From: Prinia subflava
Lineage: Eukaryota > Chordata > Aves > Passeriformes > Cisticolidae
Assembly (NCBI RefSeq): GCF_021018805.1
Contig: NC_086283.1
Location: 12,289,162-12,353,161, forward strand
DNA length: 64,000 bases
Direction of reading: 5' to 3'
Positions 1 through 14,645 of this stretch are shown here, one piece after another (positions within the stretch are counted from its first letter, which is position 1; the number at the start of each line of letters is the position of its first letter). A model generated the notes under the pieces. The model did not search any database. It was not told where the DNA came from and worked only from the letters and a program-made list of their open reading frames with translations. Made by a program: the position numbers and the translations under genes.

Positions 1-58
1 AGGAGCTGATATTTAAATTGGGAGATTTTCAGCATATGACTTTTAGCAGCTACCAGTT

Positions 59-87
59 GGGGAGGGGGGGGGTGGGGGCAGGGGGGA
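59..87 (+). repeat. G-rich run, potential G-quadruplex
   Basis: Consecutive runs of four or more G separated by one or two bases give four G tracts within 30 bases. This fits the usual G-quadruplex pattern. No gene is adjacent, so any role is unknown. Confidence 0.6.
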
Positions 88-339
88 GAAGGAAGTGAAA
101 TAAACAGTAAAACACAGATTAAAAAATAGCTGATTTCTAAACCAATTGAGCTAGTGACAAAAATCAGAGTGGGAGCCACTGCAACCCCCACCAGTTTGGT
201 CCAGTGACTCTGTAGGAGACCTCACACTTTCTTTATTACAAAGAGGTAGTAAGGAGCTAACACCATTGTTCACATTGCATTTCTACCACACAACAGCTGA
301 GTGTGTGGTTACAGACAAATGCCTTGACTTCAGGTCACG

Positions 340-470
340 GGGTAATTTGGGTTGAAAGGGAGAGCAAAAGGTGTCTAATCCAACCTCCTACTCAGATCAG
401 GGTTGGCCAGGAGATCAGACCAGGTTATTTATCCAATCAGGTATTGAAAACCTACTAATTTTTGTTGAAA
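340..470 (-). mobile_element. Degraded CR1 LINE 3'-region fragment
   Basis: Read on the plus strand, the segment resembles the reverse complement of the CR1 3' region. It has a 'taatccaacctcc' block, then a 'cagggttggccag' block, then a 'caggtattgaaaacc' block in the expected order. It is heavily diverged and incomplete. The family call is from memory of the CR1 consensus, not an alignment. Confidence 0.55.
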
Positions 471-3400
471 ATTATCTCAATTACTAGAGTACTTCCATGG
501 AGTAGGACTTCCAAAGAACTCGGCCACTCCTTCCTTTTATCAAATAGGAATACCAGAAATTACTGTGATAGAGAGGGGGGAAAAATATTCCTTCATCAGG
601 ATAAATTAGAGAGGATAGGCTTGTTCAAGCCAAACATCCTAGCTTCCAAATAGAATACATTTTGTACCGTTTTGTTCATTCTGCTGCCAGAAGGGTATCA
701 AAAAATCTTATCTGTTTCTACCTGTACCATTCATGTGCTCATTCTAACTAGAAAAGCTTGAGCTAACTAGCCAGCAATCATTCAGGCTTATCATCTCCCT
801 TTAGGAGCTCCAGAAAAGCAAAGCCTTGTAGAAGTGCAGAACGACAGGGTCTGTGCAGCAGAATCTGTTCATACCACGGTTCCCCAAAACTCACCCACAC
901 TCCTGGCTGCTCCTGCCCAGCCAAAAGCTCCTTCCCTCTCCCATGCACCAGACATAGGCAAATGCAGCAGAAGGGAGAAGACTATTGCTGCCATTTAGAG
1001 CACTGAAAGGGCTTTGGAGAAGAGCACTAAACACTAAACACTAAACAGAGGTGAGCAGAACACCTTGCTGCTGGCACCTATGGGAGGTTTTCAGCACCAC
1101 TCGGTTTAACTCATGCCCTGGCCAACAGGGTCCCCAGGAGAATAATTCCCAAAAGACACACCATGGAGGAAAAGACCCAATGTGTCAGATGCTGAATGAT
1201 GCAGTAGCACTTATTAAAGTACGCTCTCAGACACTCACATCAATATCATTTATGTGTGCCAAGACCATTTAACCTCACAGCTTCTTTTGAAGTGCTGAGG
1301 ATTTCCTTCAGGTGCACTGGGATTAGGAAGTGGATTATCTCCAGAGAGGTTCCAGCATAGCTTTCCTTTCTGTTCTTGTGTTTTCTCTCTCACACATATT
1401 CCCTCAGCTCTAACTGCAGCCCATGCTTCAAAGCCATGGAAAGGGAAAGCTTTGGATGGCTTGCTGATTTGCTTTGCTTCCAATTCTGCCAGCTTTGCAA
1501 AGGTAACTGGTTATTTCCGTGTTAATAGGACTTCTCTGGGTATAGGGCAAAGGCAACACTCCTCAGCTTTATATAGAAAGAATGAATGTCCTCGGGCTCT
1601 CCAAAGAATAATGGATTTGGGTTTGGGGGAAGGCTGAAGTTAAACCATCCACCTCCCTGCATTGCAGAACTTGCTGACTACAAGGACATCACTGCCCTTG
1701 GTCAAAATCTGGAGTACAATGACTGGGTATTCTCTCAAGTTTTCATTCAATACACACTTTGAGATGACTTTTTGAAACTGCCAAGAAACTGGATTTGGAG
1801 ACAATAATTGTTATGTTAGTTTAGCTTTTGCTGTATAAAGTACTGAAAGTTGAAAAGTACTGGCTGCTCTTTGACATCACCAGACTCATTCCTGCTTCTG
1901 TGCAAGGCAACAAAAACCATATTCCATCACCTACAACATGAACAGAAGCAGATACAGCCAGGTGGCTTGCAGGACAGGTTTTCACATACCTCCCCAAGAG
2001 CTTAGCCACAGGGCTCCTCCAGTCACAGCTCTTCCCTTTGTACAAACCATTTCCAAGAGGAAAAAAAACCAAACAACCTCCACTCATATCTCAGACAAAA
2101 CAGAGTCTACATTGTTCATCAGGACCACACCACAGGTCTGTGTGGCTTATGGATCCTGTAATTTAGGAGAAGGCAGCGAACAGGGAGGGGACTGAAGATG
2201 GAATTGAGAAAGAAGGCAGCATTATGCTAATCTACATTCAGTAACCAGAATGCTGTAGACACACTACTGTAAGTAGTAGTATTTTGATGTAAAATCAGAG
2301 AAGATTCACTTTAACTAAACAAAAAGCTTTGAATTAATGGAAGACGGGAATTAAGAACTATACCCTGCAAGGAATCCAAACAAAAAAATAAAATAAGCTG
2401 AACCCACTGAATGTCATACCTGAAATATTAGAGTCAAAGTTGTGTTGTTTTTATGGGTGTTGCTTTCAGATTTGGGAAATTACAGGCACCATGATAAATA
2501 TTTCAGGCAGTTGATTACAATGAAAAGTAATTAACCCAGCTACAACAACAGGTGTTGTATGGCGAAATGCTGGCTTTTATCATGAAGTTGTGGGTGCACG
2601 TGCTAAATGCATTCGTCATTTTCTCCTTTCTTTTACTCAGAGAATGCCCTGGGGAAAGTATTTTAGTGCCAGCATTTACAGGATATAATGAAAACCCATT
2701 AAATATGTATATGACTGCTAACAACAGTGTAGAGAAAGAGTAACTTAACTATGGTTATGTAAGCCTGCCTGTTCAGCTGGCTGTCGTGGTGGTGATAGTT
2801 GTAGTAATCCCATTTGAACTCCTTCAGCCTGTACTTAACTGCTGGTTTTGAGCTGAGGGGAAAACTGTCAATTTTTGTGTCATTTCATTTTCCAATTAGC
2901 AAACGCACACAGCAGAGATCAAAGCTCGGCTTGCTTTAACAGAAATCCAAAATACCCCTAAATATGAACATATGTCTGTCTGTAAATAATTAGGGAAGAA
3001 AGTCTGAAGTGAAAAAAACCCAGCTGTTCAGAGAGCTAACACATAGCACACGTGGGTTTAAACGATGTTGCACTTGCTCGCTCAGAGGCTGCTCCTGACA
3101 GCCAGGCTCAGGCACAGACTCAAGAAATTGGGAAGGGAGGATGCTGTAGTCAGTCAGAATTGAACTCAGAATTCTGACTCTCTTTTCCTGCAGCAGTCAC
3201 CCTTACGCAGAAAATGTCAATGGACATATTGCAACCTTGCCCCTCACCCCCTAAATAATGTAAAATAGGTGCAGCATCTTCACTCTTCTGTTCCCCTCTG
3301 CGTTTGAAAGGAGACAAAGAAGCCGTGAGTCTACTTTTCCCTAACCTGATATAACCTTCCCCATGCTCTGAGAGTTTTGAACAAGAGACGAAATACAGGT

Positions 3401-5765
3401 AAAAACCAGAGCAGACAAAACAGGTGAGCTGCTTTGGTAGAATGGCAAGGGAAAAACAGCACTGATTTTACTGACCCAAGCTGTCTTCTCCTCCAGCCAA
3501 CAGGATCCCCATTCTTTGCCTTTTTTCACAAGAAATGTCTTGGGCTGCCTGAGCCTGTGCAGGATTGGAAAAGGGTCAAGAGAAGCAGTTTAGCACAGGG
3601 CATCCTCTGTACATACAAACCCCTCACAGCCTTGGGGAAAGGAAATCCCCCAGGTCTTACAGGAGAGAATGCACACAGTCAGCATGAGCAGGGTGTGAAC
3701 TCTCTGATCTCAAGTGCTTTGCATTTCCTTTCCCCTTTATGGGTTATTTCTCATTTAGGACTACAGAGCCACATGGAAAGGAAAAGCATTACTGTAGATT
3801 GCTATCATTCTCCTCACCAATGCTATATGAATTCCCTGAAGAAAGGGGTAAAGGAAATAACATTCACGACTGCACTTGTTATTTTTCTACAGAAGGAATA
3901 GATACAGGGGGTGTGTTTGCAAGGCGGGTTTGTTTGTCTAAAGATAAACAGAGTTGTCTCCCTTAAGCCAGCTCCATTATTTATGAGGGAAGACTTTTCA
4001 GCCTCTAAACAGCCTTAGCAGCCCCTAAACATGAAATGTAATGTTCCTCCTGTCTGAGGCTGTGTGAGTTCAAAAGTCATCTCCCACTTGTGCAGAGATC
4101 GCCACTGCCTCATAAACTGTGAATTTACGGGGAGCAGGTTACATCCACTGACCCCTAGAGACAAAAGCTGAACCTGACACAGATTATTTAATATCTTACA
4201 GACAAATGCAGCTCAGAACAAACAAAAAAAAATAACTTTGTGCATTTTTAAGTCTGGGCTTTGAGGTTTGTGTTGAACTTTAAAATTGTGGTGTTTTGAG
4301 TTTTATTGTGGTGCCTGCTATGTTATCTCCCATGATTTAATACAGACAGAAGCATCTTACTAGAGAAGGAAAAAAAAAACACAAAAAAGGCATTCTCTTA
4401 TCAAAAACATTCCAAAAAGCTGCCAGTCAATGAAGTAAATGTAATGTTTGTGGTGGTTTTGACAGTACGGTTTGGCAAGTGGAAGAGAAAGAGGTGGCAG
4501 TATGAGGCAGGCAGAAAATCTACTTGGGGGAAAAAGATCCTTTCCCTCCAGCAGCTTTGGGTTTCCATGTTAAGCACCTGTCTTAAACCTGCCACCTAAA
4601 CAGCCACAAGCAGCTTGCAATCTGAGTACAAACACATTTATCTGCCAGGTAAGGCTTCTTGGGAAGCCCATGCCTTGACATCTGAGGATTGACTGATACT
4701 TTTAATAAGGTCTGTTATCTGGCAGGGGGTTGTTTGCCCCTGATATTGGGTAACATTTTATTGGTGTGTACATACACACTCACACCATAAGTGTGTTGGA
4801 AGCACGGCTGTCTCCCCTTTGAAGGAATATCAGCTCTGTGCTCATACTCCTGCCATGCCATGGGCTCCCCAGTGTGCCTGGAACTGCCCCTGCTCTCCCA
4901 GCTCAGAGAGGCTCCCCAAGGAGCTGCTCTCCCACCATGCAGTGAAAAACAGAACTGCAGGAGAGCAGCTCTCTGTTTAACCAAACCCAGACTCTGGAAG
5001 GGAAGGATGGATGCGTCCCGGGAAGGCCCTGGCTGCCCACCATCTCCCACAGGTGAGGCTGCTCCGTGTCAGACCGAAGAAGGTCTTACCCACATTTCTG
5101 CCACATGTTTCTGCACATCACCACATTAGGCCAACAGACAGAAGGGCTGGTCAATATACTTGCTATTCCTCTCTCAAAAACAGAAACGGAAACTAAACCA
5201 AACATAAAGGAAATAAATTTTACTAAGAAAGCAAAGTATTGCAATGACAGGCAACCGTTAAATAAATTGCATGTCTGAAAGTAATAAAAGCCAACCCATT
5301 TAATGTCTTTGGGAAGATCTTTCTCCTTGTGTTATAAATGAAAAAACAACAAGGATTTTACCTAGTGTCTGTTTTAGTATTATGCATCACATAATTTTCT
5401 TCCTAGACTGTAAACAATGCATCCCCTGTTAAATCTGGCCCTAACACTCATGGGCAAGGAACATGGCCAAATTCTTCACAAGCTGAGGTGGCATTTCTCT
5501 CCCTCCTAGAAAATCCTGCTTCTGAAAAGCTCAATGGCAACAGCAGGAGCTGAAGCAGTGGTAGACACCTGTATGTGCCTGCCACAGGAGCATAAACGTC
5601 TTGGACTGAACACCCCAAGCTAGTCCAGACTTCAGGAATACCTCACTGTGTCTCTTCCTGCTTCCACCTCTCAACAAAACCCAACTCCACACACACCCCA
5701 CTGCCTTATCCCAAAGAGTAGTCTTGGAGCTAAAACAGTGTCTGGCAAGCACTTGAGAGAATGGG
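471..5765. other. Gene-free AT-rich sequence
   Basis: No exon, RNA gene or intact transposon is recognised on either strand. Open frames are short, overlap on both strands and lack recognisable domains. A short (ACTAAAC)3 tandem repeat lies at about 1025-1046. The longest frame (3434-3901, plus, 155 codons) resembles no family I know. By position the segment is distal 3' flank of ATOH1. Confidence 0.6.

Positions 5766-5825
<60 letters not shown>
5766..5825 (+). repeat. (A)60 homopolymer
   Basis: About 60 uninterrupted A residues. No retroposed gene body is recognised immediately 5' of it, so it is not clearly the tail of a retrocopy. Open frames crossing it encode only poly-Lys or poly-Phe and are not real. 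Confidence 0.9.
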
Positions 5826-5826
<1 letters not shown>

Positions 5827-7839
5827 CATTGTAGGAAAAAGAACCCCACAAATTAAATAGTTGCTTTGTGTGCAGAGGAAAATATATACTGCATACATTA
5901 AGGGGCCAACTGAAGCATGCATTCAGTAGGTCAGTACAACAGTAGTTATTAATTTAATTAACCAATAACAGTGTCTTGTGCAGAAGAATTGCACTCTATG
6001 GTCATGTTAAAACACTTTAATTAAAACACAATTAAAACACTATTTAAAAACAAACAAACAAACACTTCAAAAAAACCCCAAAAAACACAACACACTCAAG
6101 CATTTAAAAACAGTAAAATCTTAGGAAATGTGTTTTGATGACAAAAGTTAATCTGACACCCTGTAACTTCTGAAATCTTTCTCTTTTCACGTTTTATGTT
6201 TTTTATAAAATACTTCACAGGTGGTTAGTTTTTTGTACATAACTGAGTGTGGAATGCCCTTCAGAAGGGTGCACCAGCTCAGCTCCCATACACATGGCAG
6301 TTATATTGCTTCTGGGAACCAACTGCTAGAAGACTGCAGAACTGCTGAGGGTTTTTTTTTCCCCTGAGTGTTTATAGACAGCAGTTTATATCTAAAGAGA
6401 CCCCTTGGGGGTTGCTTCTAACTAAAAAACAAAATTTTAAAAAATCACTCAATTGGCATAGGTTTTACTTTTTATTATTTAAAAAGAAAATCCCAAACCA
6501 ATAAATGGGCAAACAACTTTTTTGTGTGACTGACTCAAACCTCACTTTAGCCAGGCAGCAGGAACAGAATTTGTGGCACAAGCTGCCGAGAGATGCTGAA
6601 AGTTCAGCCTTGGCAAAATAAAGGTTTGAGGGAATCTATCTGTAGTATTATTTACAGACAGGACAGCTGTGCTGGTGACTGAAGTAAAACACCCTGACTA
6701 AATATAATCTGAAGCCAGAGATAAGTAAGTGTTTCAAAGCTGCGTCCCTACAAGAGGCACATGTTTAGCTTTTCATGCATCACAATGGATGTCCCACATG
6801 AACTTTTTTCTTCTTCAGGTTTCCTTCAGCCCCCGACTGTCCCTGTCACCCTGTGCCAGATGGGAAGTGAGAGCTAAGCCGATCCACCTCTTTGTGGTGG
6901 AAACCCCCCGAGCTTCAGCTACAGGTTACTGAAGCCTTCATGAAAAATTCAGAGCTGGTATAACAAGCTTGCTGAAAGTAAAATGCGTGTCACATTATCC
7001 ACCCTCCCTTTTTGCTAGCACAGAGCTACCACCGCTGAGAGGTAGAAAACGTGCCTGTAACAAACTTGTACAGGGATACAGAAGCAGAAAGAAGAATTAA
7101 ATTAGATCCTCTTTCCACCTTTAATTTTAGCAGTAAAATTAAGTCGGTGTGAAAATTAAGGAGCAATAAAAGAACACAGAAGACTGATTTATAGACACAC
7201 ATAGGAGAAGTGGACACTGAAAACTGCTAAGCTGCTAAAAAAAGATTTGGGTGTGGAAGTAATTTGTGCCTTTCCAGTAGTTAAATTGCTGTTGTCTCAC
7301 ATTAGATGTCATTTATGAGTGTTAGCATGCCACTTAATTTGTAAAACTTTTTCAGAGGTAAATTTGGTGCCTATTAAAGGTGTTATTTCCTTTAAGAGAT
7401 CAAGGAAAACAATGGAAAGCAGAATGACCCAGTAGAAATCAGCTTTGTAATTTGGCCCAACCTTCCTCTACATGTTCTTACCTGGCAGGTGTGAGGGGAC
7501 ACACATTCCCAGCAGTTACTGAGGATCAGTGTACAAGCTTGTCCCTGCTTTCCAACCCCAGAGATGGGCCATGGAAGAATAAAACACAGCACATGGATCA
7601 GTTCATTAAGAGACTGGGCTCAGGGAGGTGAGCAGCAGCCTTCTCTGTCAAACTTCAAGACCTTTGTTTCTTGCCTCTGTGCTCTGTACTTGAGGATTTG
7701 TGTAGAAAAGCATTCATAAGAGTGATGTGGATCAACCAGAGAGAGGCTGTGTAGGGATACATCCAGATTTAACCAGAAAAGGAAAGTCAAAGAAAGCATA
7801 AACCCCTGACACGCAATGCTGGAACACTGGTAACAACGC
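5826..7839. other. Gene-free AT-rich sequence
   Basis: No coding exon, RNA gene or transposon is recognised. Several A-rich patches occur (for example 6020-6120). Small open frames on both strands are uninformative. Confidence 0.55.
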
Positions 7840-8960
7840 ATCAGGGGGAAGGCCAAGATACTCAACAATGTTTTTTGCCTGTCTTCAATGACAACTTCTG
7901 TTCCCACACGTCTTGAGTGGATGGACAGCAGGATGGGGATGTGGGGAACAAAGTCTCTCCCCATGTATGTAAAGACCAGGTTCATGGCCACTTGAGGAAC
8001 CTGAATGTACATACGTCTGTGGTACTTGATGGGGTGCATCCCAGAGCCCTGAGGGATTTGGCTGGTGCACTTGCTAAGACACTCTCCTCATGATGTTTGG
8101 AAAGTCGTGACAGTCAGGTGAAGTCACTGGTAACTGAGAAAAGGGAAGAATTGTAGCCATCTTAAAATAGGACAGAAAGAGACAGTCTCGGAACTACCAC
8201 CCTGTCAGCCTCACCTCTGTACTGGGGACATCATGGAAGACATCCTCCTAAGAGTATGCTGAGGCACACGGAGAGCAGGGAGGCGATTTGGGACAGCCAG
8301 CACAGCCTCACCAAGGGCAAGTTCTGCCTGACCAGCCCCATGGATGTCCCACATGGAGTCACTGCACCAGTGGACAGATGTCCAGGGTTTGGGGCTGGCT
8401 ACAGATGTCATTTATCTGGACTTCTTTCTGTAAAGCCTTTGACAGGGTTCCCCCCAACACTGCTCTCCAAATTGGAGTGATGGGGTTAATGAGTGGATTG
8501 TTAGATGGATAAGAAATTGGTTTCATCCTGAGGGTAGTGGTCAATGGCTCAGGATCCTGATGAACATCAGGGACAAGTGGTGTCTCTTAGAGGTCCATGT
8601 CAGGACAAGTGTTATTTAATATCTTCATTAATGACATAGACAGAGGGCTCCAGTGCACCCTCAGCTAATTTCCAGGTGACCCCAAGCTGAGTGGTGCAAT
8701 TGCTCCACTTGAAGGATGGAATGCCATCCAGAGGGACCTGGTTTAGCTGGAGAAGTGTGTCCCTGGGAATCTCATGAGGTTTAACAAGACCAAGATCAAG
8801 GTGCTGCACCTGGGTCAGAGCAAATCCAAATATCAGCACAGGCTGGGGGATGAACAGCTCAAGAGCAGCCTTGCCCAGGATGTGGGGGTGCTGCTGGTTG
8901 AGAGGCTGGACATGATCCAGCTTGCAGCCCAGAAAGCCAAGCCCTTCTGGGAGAACAAGG
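7840..8960 (+). mobile_element. CR1 LINE fragment, ORF2 reverse-transcriptase portion, decayed
   Basis: About 1.1 kb of sense-strand CR1 ORF2. Seen directly: the peptide FCKAFDRVPPNTAL in the 8430-8465 region, which matches the RT block usually read as DFCKAFDTVPHNILL; the peptide MRFNKTKIKVLHLG from 8774; and LGDEQLKSS shortly after, matching the conserved C-terminal ORF2 segment. The DNA runs in the expected CR1 order, through a 'ctaccaccctgtcagcctcacc' type block, a 'gacagccagcacagcctcacc' type block and a block encoding FNIFINDID-like residues. Frames are broken by several stops and shifts and no endonuclease domain is present, so this is a dead 5'-truncated copy. It also lacks the 3' end and tail. 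Strand and family are confident; the ends are approximate. Confidence 0.85.
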
Positions 8961-11900
8961 TAAGCCTTCAAGGCATTTTATGTGCTGGCTGCTGCTGTGA
9001 CAAAACCTCACATTTACCATCAGGAAAGATGCTGAGCAGAGCCTTCTAAGTGGGATGGTGGGAGCCAGGATGGAAGGGACACTTCCACCATTCTTTCCAC
9101 ACTAGCTCCTTACAGAGGCTGACATAGCAGACAGGAGGGACCCAGGAAAAAAGTGTTTGCAGCTGCATGATGCCTGGGAGAAGCAGTCCTCAGAGGAAAG
9201 AGGACTGGGCACACGGTGCAATTGGTGGATTTCCATAACTATATAAACACAGGACCTGAGCATGCTGCATGCAGCATACCCAAACTTCACAGCAGGATAA
9301 GCAGTACAGCCTCCCTTGCCCTAAACCTTTCCCCTAGGAAACAAATGCGGGTGCCTGGCTGGAGCCTGAGAGCTCCCCTGCCTGAAAGCTCCTCCCAGAA
9401 GGCAGCAGCACTGCCAGGCTGGACAGCCCTTGGAGCTGCCTCAGCCAAGCCTGGACACCACATGCAACACCAGCCCTAGAAGGCACCCCAAAAGCAATCT
9501 CCCTAAGGGTTAAATTTGGCATGAGAAAGCAGATTCCCGGAAAGCACCTCAGTGCATATAGGCAACAAGTGTTGCTCCATGTCATTTATAGTAATTAATT
9601 TCCCCTGGAAAAACAGATCTTTGCTTTTATTAAAGAGCACTTGGATTAAGGTATAATTGCATGCTTGCTTGGAGAGTTTAGATAAGAGGTTTTAGGCTAA
9701 GAGTAGATTGTGCAGATATAATGTTTTTTCTAGTGTTTCAGGCTTTTTCCATTCCTTCTTTTCAAGCAAACTCCAACATAATAATTTCTGCATGAGTACT
9801 CACTGATAGGATGCCACGAAGGGCTGCTGCCAACACAAGCTACTGACAACATGTAAGTAGTCTCAGACACACTGGAGGGAAAACACGAGGATACAAACTC
9901 ATATGACCACATCTGCCTTGCAACTCACTACTTCCTCCTTTTGCCAAGCTCAGACATTCAAAAGACGAAAAGAAAAATACTAAGCATGTTTTGTCTTAGC
10001 CTCCTCTTTTGTGTTTTTTTACATGTTTTTACTCAAATTTGAGGTTAAAAAAATGCTTGCAACTATTTTGCTAAGTTACTTTTTTTCTACTGATATTTTG
10101 TAAAACTCTGCCTTTTGAAGTCATATCCATCAGATCCCACTTGGTCGTCAAACACTGGCACAATTACGTTAATGGAAGTGATTAATAATTCACTGGTGTT
10201 TCTTTCATGGTATAGGAAGGCTTATGACAGTTATGAATAACATTCAGTTTTGTTTGCTGAGGATTTTTTTCCTTATTTTCCCCCTACCTCTGTTATCTTA
10301 TAACATAATCACCACCCTACCTGCCCTGGCTGCTTTTACGCACCCTCATTGTTCACAAAATGAATAATTAATGGTTGATAACCTGCAGCCAAATCCCTCC
10401 CACCCTATTCCTCCTGCTTGGTCTATGCCATTTTCTAGTTTATTCCAGCAGCTTGGTTTACAGAACTCGATATCACTTCCATGTTTGAAGAAGAGAAATG
10501 GGAGCAAATAAAAGTGTAACAAGGTGAAAGTTGATGTTAACCTGAGCTGCAATACTTACCTACTTGTAGGTAATGTTCATAGCAGTCATTATACAGCAAA
10601 ATGAAATATATCTAGACTTATTTCGTGAAGTAAATAAAAAATGCACAGCCTTTCTAGAGCAGCAAGAAAATCACTGCAAATGCCTTGTCCACCTTCTGAA
10701 GCACTTCTCCCATTTTCCAGCACCAGCCTAATCACCCCTGTCCCTCAGTGCATCTTCCCAGCACCCACCAATGCCATTTAAATTCTCCAGCTCTCATGGC
10801 TCAGCAAAACACTCACGTCCACTTATCACTTGTATTATATTTTGTCAGTCAATGCACAAATGTCAAAACGTGATCTTTGCCCCAAGCAGCAAGTGACAAC
10901 TCACAAAGTCTATGAAGCAGAGCCATCTCATGGGCACACACAGCCCTCCATGCGGGGATGACCTTCCGCTTCCCTGCACAGCGACAAAAGCTGGGTCAGG
11001 GGATGCTCCATTTGACTTTTCTGTGATGGCCCTGACTTCTGAAGACTCATTTTTAATTTGATTTTCCAGCTCAGCATCTAAACTGAGACCTGTCTTCTTG
11101 CTTCCACTGCTTTTGCTCTAGCAGCATTTTGCTAGAGTTATGCCTGGGCATCATGGTGCAGGTGCTCGGCTGGCCCAGATGTGTCCCTCAACACCTGCAC
11201 AAGGAAGTTGACGCTGTCCAAATTGCAGGTGAACAGTAAAACTAAAATAAATAATAATAATAAAAAAGTCCATGTGATCTGGACTAGACACGCCAAGAAA
11301 CTCAAATATTTGGCAACTGTTGTCTTTTTCAAGCTGAAGTTGCATGTATTTCTTTTGCTATCAGAGGCAGCCAAACTGTAACCAGGAGTATTCAGATACC
11401 TGTGCTAGCAATGAGTGCACATCAATCTAGTTTAATCCTGCTGAAGAGGGCTTTTGTTGCAGAGCAGTGCTGATAATCTTTATATTTTTCACACACAACA
11501 CTCATTCAGCTCGGAGTTTATGAACCAGAAGAGAAAAGCATAATTGGTTTTGTTGGTGGGTCAAAAAGTTATGACGACACACCTTTACAGTTCTCCCAGT
11601 TATACATTTCCTGCAAACAACTACAAAGTCTGTTAAAAGTGTTAACATGTATAAAATGCTCATAACAAAATGCATCACATACTGTAAACTTACTGACAAA
11701 AAGAACATGATGATAAAATTAATTAAATGCAAAAAGCAAAGCTAAGCTTTATTAAAATGCACATAAACTGTAAATCTGGTCATTTAGAGTTTACAGTTTT
11801 TCATTGGAAAATCAAATGGATGCCTGCTAACAAATAAAAAAGGATGCCAATTAACTGATTTCAATTAATTTGGGGCCTGGTCATCTGTGATAGCTTTAGC

Positions 11901-14585
11901 AGAGGGCAGATTTCTGGGCATTTGCAGCACTTTTATCAACACAATGAGTTGATGGTAAATCCTCTGCCTTTTGAGGGACGGAAATTAGTCAAGCTGGCTG
12001 GAGGATCATTGCTTTGAGACTTGATTTTGTTCCAGCATCCATTCACTGGAAGTTCGGAGAGGGACATGGTTTTCAACATGCCACCTCCAGATTTCTGAAA
12101 TTAAATCTATTTTGAGCATGCCAGTGCAATGAGAGAAATGAGTTTCTGACAGAGCTGCCTGCAAAGTCCCAGGCTCTGGGCACATCATGCTGGGTCCAGA
12201 CACTGCCGCTGCTTCAAATCACTTTTCATTCAGGCTCCCTCAAGATAATCCAAGAACCCCAGAGCCTCCCTAGGGATTTCAGGGCCTTTCACTCTCCCAG
12301 GTCAATGATGATCCTGGCATTAGTGGCATCCCCCAGAGCCATTCACACTGGAAGGTCCGAGTCTTTCTCACAGCTGAATTCAGAAGGGCAGAAGACCTTC
12401 CACCCTCAGAACCTTTGACAGAGAGACAACCTAGCTACATCTCAAGAAATGTTACTTGAACCTGAGAGGTTTTCTGCAGAACACACAGCAAAATAAAATT
12501 ATTTTTTCACCAAGATATTGATCAGAAAATTTTGAAAAGTTTACTTGCTTAAAATTAGATATTAAACAGACGGCACTTGAAGAGCTTATTAGGGCAGGAT
12601 AGTAGAAGGAAAGAGAGTAGTCAGTGGGACATGAACAATTGGCACTATGTTCAGAGTATCACCAGCCAAAATACTATGGCTGTTTTCTCATTAGGAGGGA
12701 ATATCAACTTCTGATAATTTCTCCTTTCAGAAACCAGCATGCAATGGTTGAATGTTCAGCTAAGAGCCAGGAGATGTTGGCTTATTCCTGACAGTATCGC
12801 AGAGCTCAGAAAAGCTGCTCTGAATCAGATCTTCCATATCTAAAGCAGAGATGTTAATTCCAAACATAGCTCAGCAGGATGCTTAGGCATTCTCCATCCA
12901 AGCACATAAGAGAACTTGTAGTTTTAGGATGACAAGTGCTGTGAAATACAATCAAAGTTTAAAGCAATTTAGTAGGACTGTTAAAAGGAAAGAAAAGGAA
13001 GAAGGTAGAAAGCTTCCTGCAGCCACAGGTAAATGAAAGGTGGCATAGGTGTACAGCAGATGAAGGGTGTCTGAACATTTTTGTATGGAAGGTACCAAGA
13101 GACACATGAAAACTTAGGATGAGGTGTGAGGACGTAACAGATAGTTGGAATGAGGTAACTACAAAACTGCTACATGAAATGAAGGGCAGAGAAGAAAGCT
13201 TTTAGAAAGATTTCGGAATAAGCAACACTGTTCCAGTCTAGTCCAAACACTACTTCAGTCCAGATGCTCAAGAAAAATGTGGAGAATCAGGAGAGAGATA
13301 AGCACTAGGGAAAAAGAAAGGAATTATGGTATCATCATGGCTGGATCTTAAATCAAAAAGTAATACATTTCTTAACCAATCAAAGAATCAAAATATTTCT
13401 GTACTAAGGAAACACATGGCTCCCTGATCTCCAATTAAATCCAACAGCTAAGCCTTTATATTATTAACGTTAAAATACTAAATACTTACAAAACACCTTC
13501 TAAGAAATCTAATACTCTAATCCTCAAGAGATCCTTTTATAAAAGCATGCTTAAACTCAGCAGTTAAATAATTTCCACTAACAAGACCAGAAACATACAA
13601 AGCCATTTTGAAAAATTATATTCACCTGTGTGTTTTATGCAGGGTTAGGGGCTTTTTTTTGTTTTGTTTTTTTTAATCACACTATTGCCAAAGTATCTCA
13701 GAAACAAAAAGAACCTAGCAAGGAACTAAGTAATTTTTATCTTTTCTTTCTGTGACAAAAATTATGCACAAAGGTTCAAAAGGAAATTCTTCCTGTGTGT
13801 TTTATTCCAGCCACAAAATACACATTATAGTAGCACTGAAATGCAACAAGACACATTTATGCTGTGCTCTCATGGCTTTCTGCTTCCTGGTCAAGACACA
13901 TTGGTAAGGCAGTTGAGAACACACCCTGTCGTGCATACTCAGTTTTTATTGCCCACTCAGAAAGACTGGTTTTCATCATTTTGAAAGGGAACAGGACTCA
14001 CTTCAAGAAAATCCTGGCCTGGATAAAATTAGAGCCAAAATGTAAAAGAATCTGAATGCTAACCAACTATAGTGGAAAAATATTTAGCTGTTTCGTTGAT
14101 TTTAGCATTTCCACACTCTACTGTCCTGTTACAAGCAGGACTAAACCTTTCAAACCTCTCAATACCACATGAAGCAGCTCTCCAGATATCCAATTTAAGA
14201 CCTTTTCCTAGGAACTACTTACTGCATCTTTTCAGACTGGAAAACAGCATGCACAGACACGCATGCAGCAACCTGAGTTTTCAAAACGAGCCCAAGAATG
14301 GGCTGGGCCATTGGTACCACATGCCAAGCTCTGTCTGCCCTCCTCCCCATCTGCTATAGGTATCCGTTCATGCAGGAGGCTTTAGAAACAGCCCTTCTGG
14401 CTGTGTAGGACACGGCAGACACCCACTACAAACACCATTGTTTTGGGGCCCTCTGGTAGGAGTTTCACACAGAGTTGGAGTAGTAGCCCTCTCAATTCCC
14501 ATAACAGAAGAACTTGGTTTGCTGGCCATTTAGCAGTTGGGTCTGCTACAGAAATGGGAATTAAATACATTTCTAAGGGAAGGAG

Positions 14586-14589
<4 letters not shown>
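8961..14589. other. Gene-free AT-rich sequence
   Basis: About 5.6 kb in which I recognise no exon, RNA gene or intact element. A short (AAT)n microsatellite lies near 11,248-11,268. Open frames stay under 100 codons and look random. Confidence 0.55.

Positions 14590-14645
<56 letters not shown>
14590..14645 (+). repeat. (T)56 homopolymer
   Basis: About 56 uninterrupted T residues, equal to poly(A) on the minus strand. No retrogene body is recognised on either side. Long Phe or Lys frames across it are artefacts. Confidence 0.9.

Noticed and set aside
3434..3901. 155-codon plus-strand frame
   Set aside because: No family signature, no splice or promoter context, and an overlapping frame of similar quality. 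Treated as chance.
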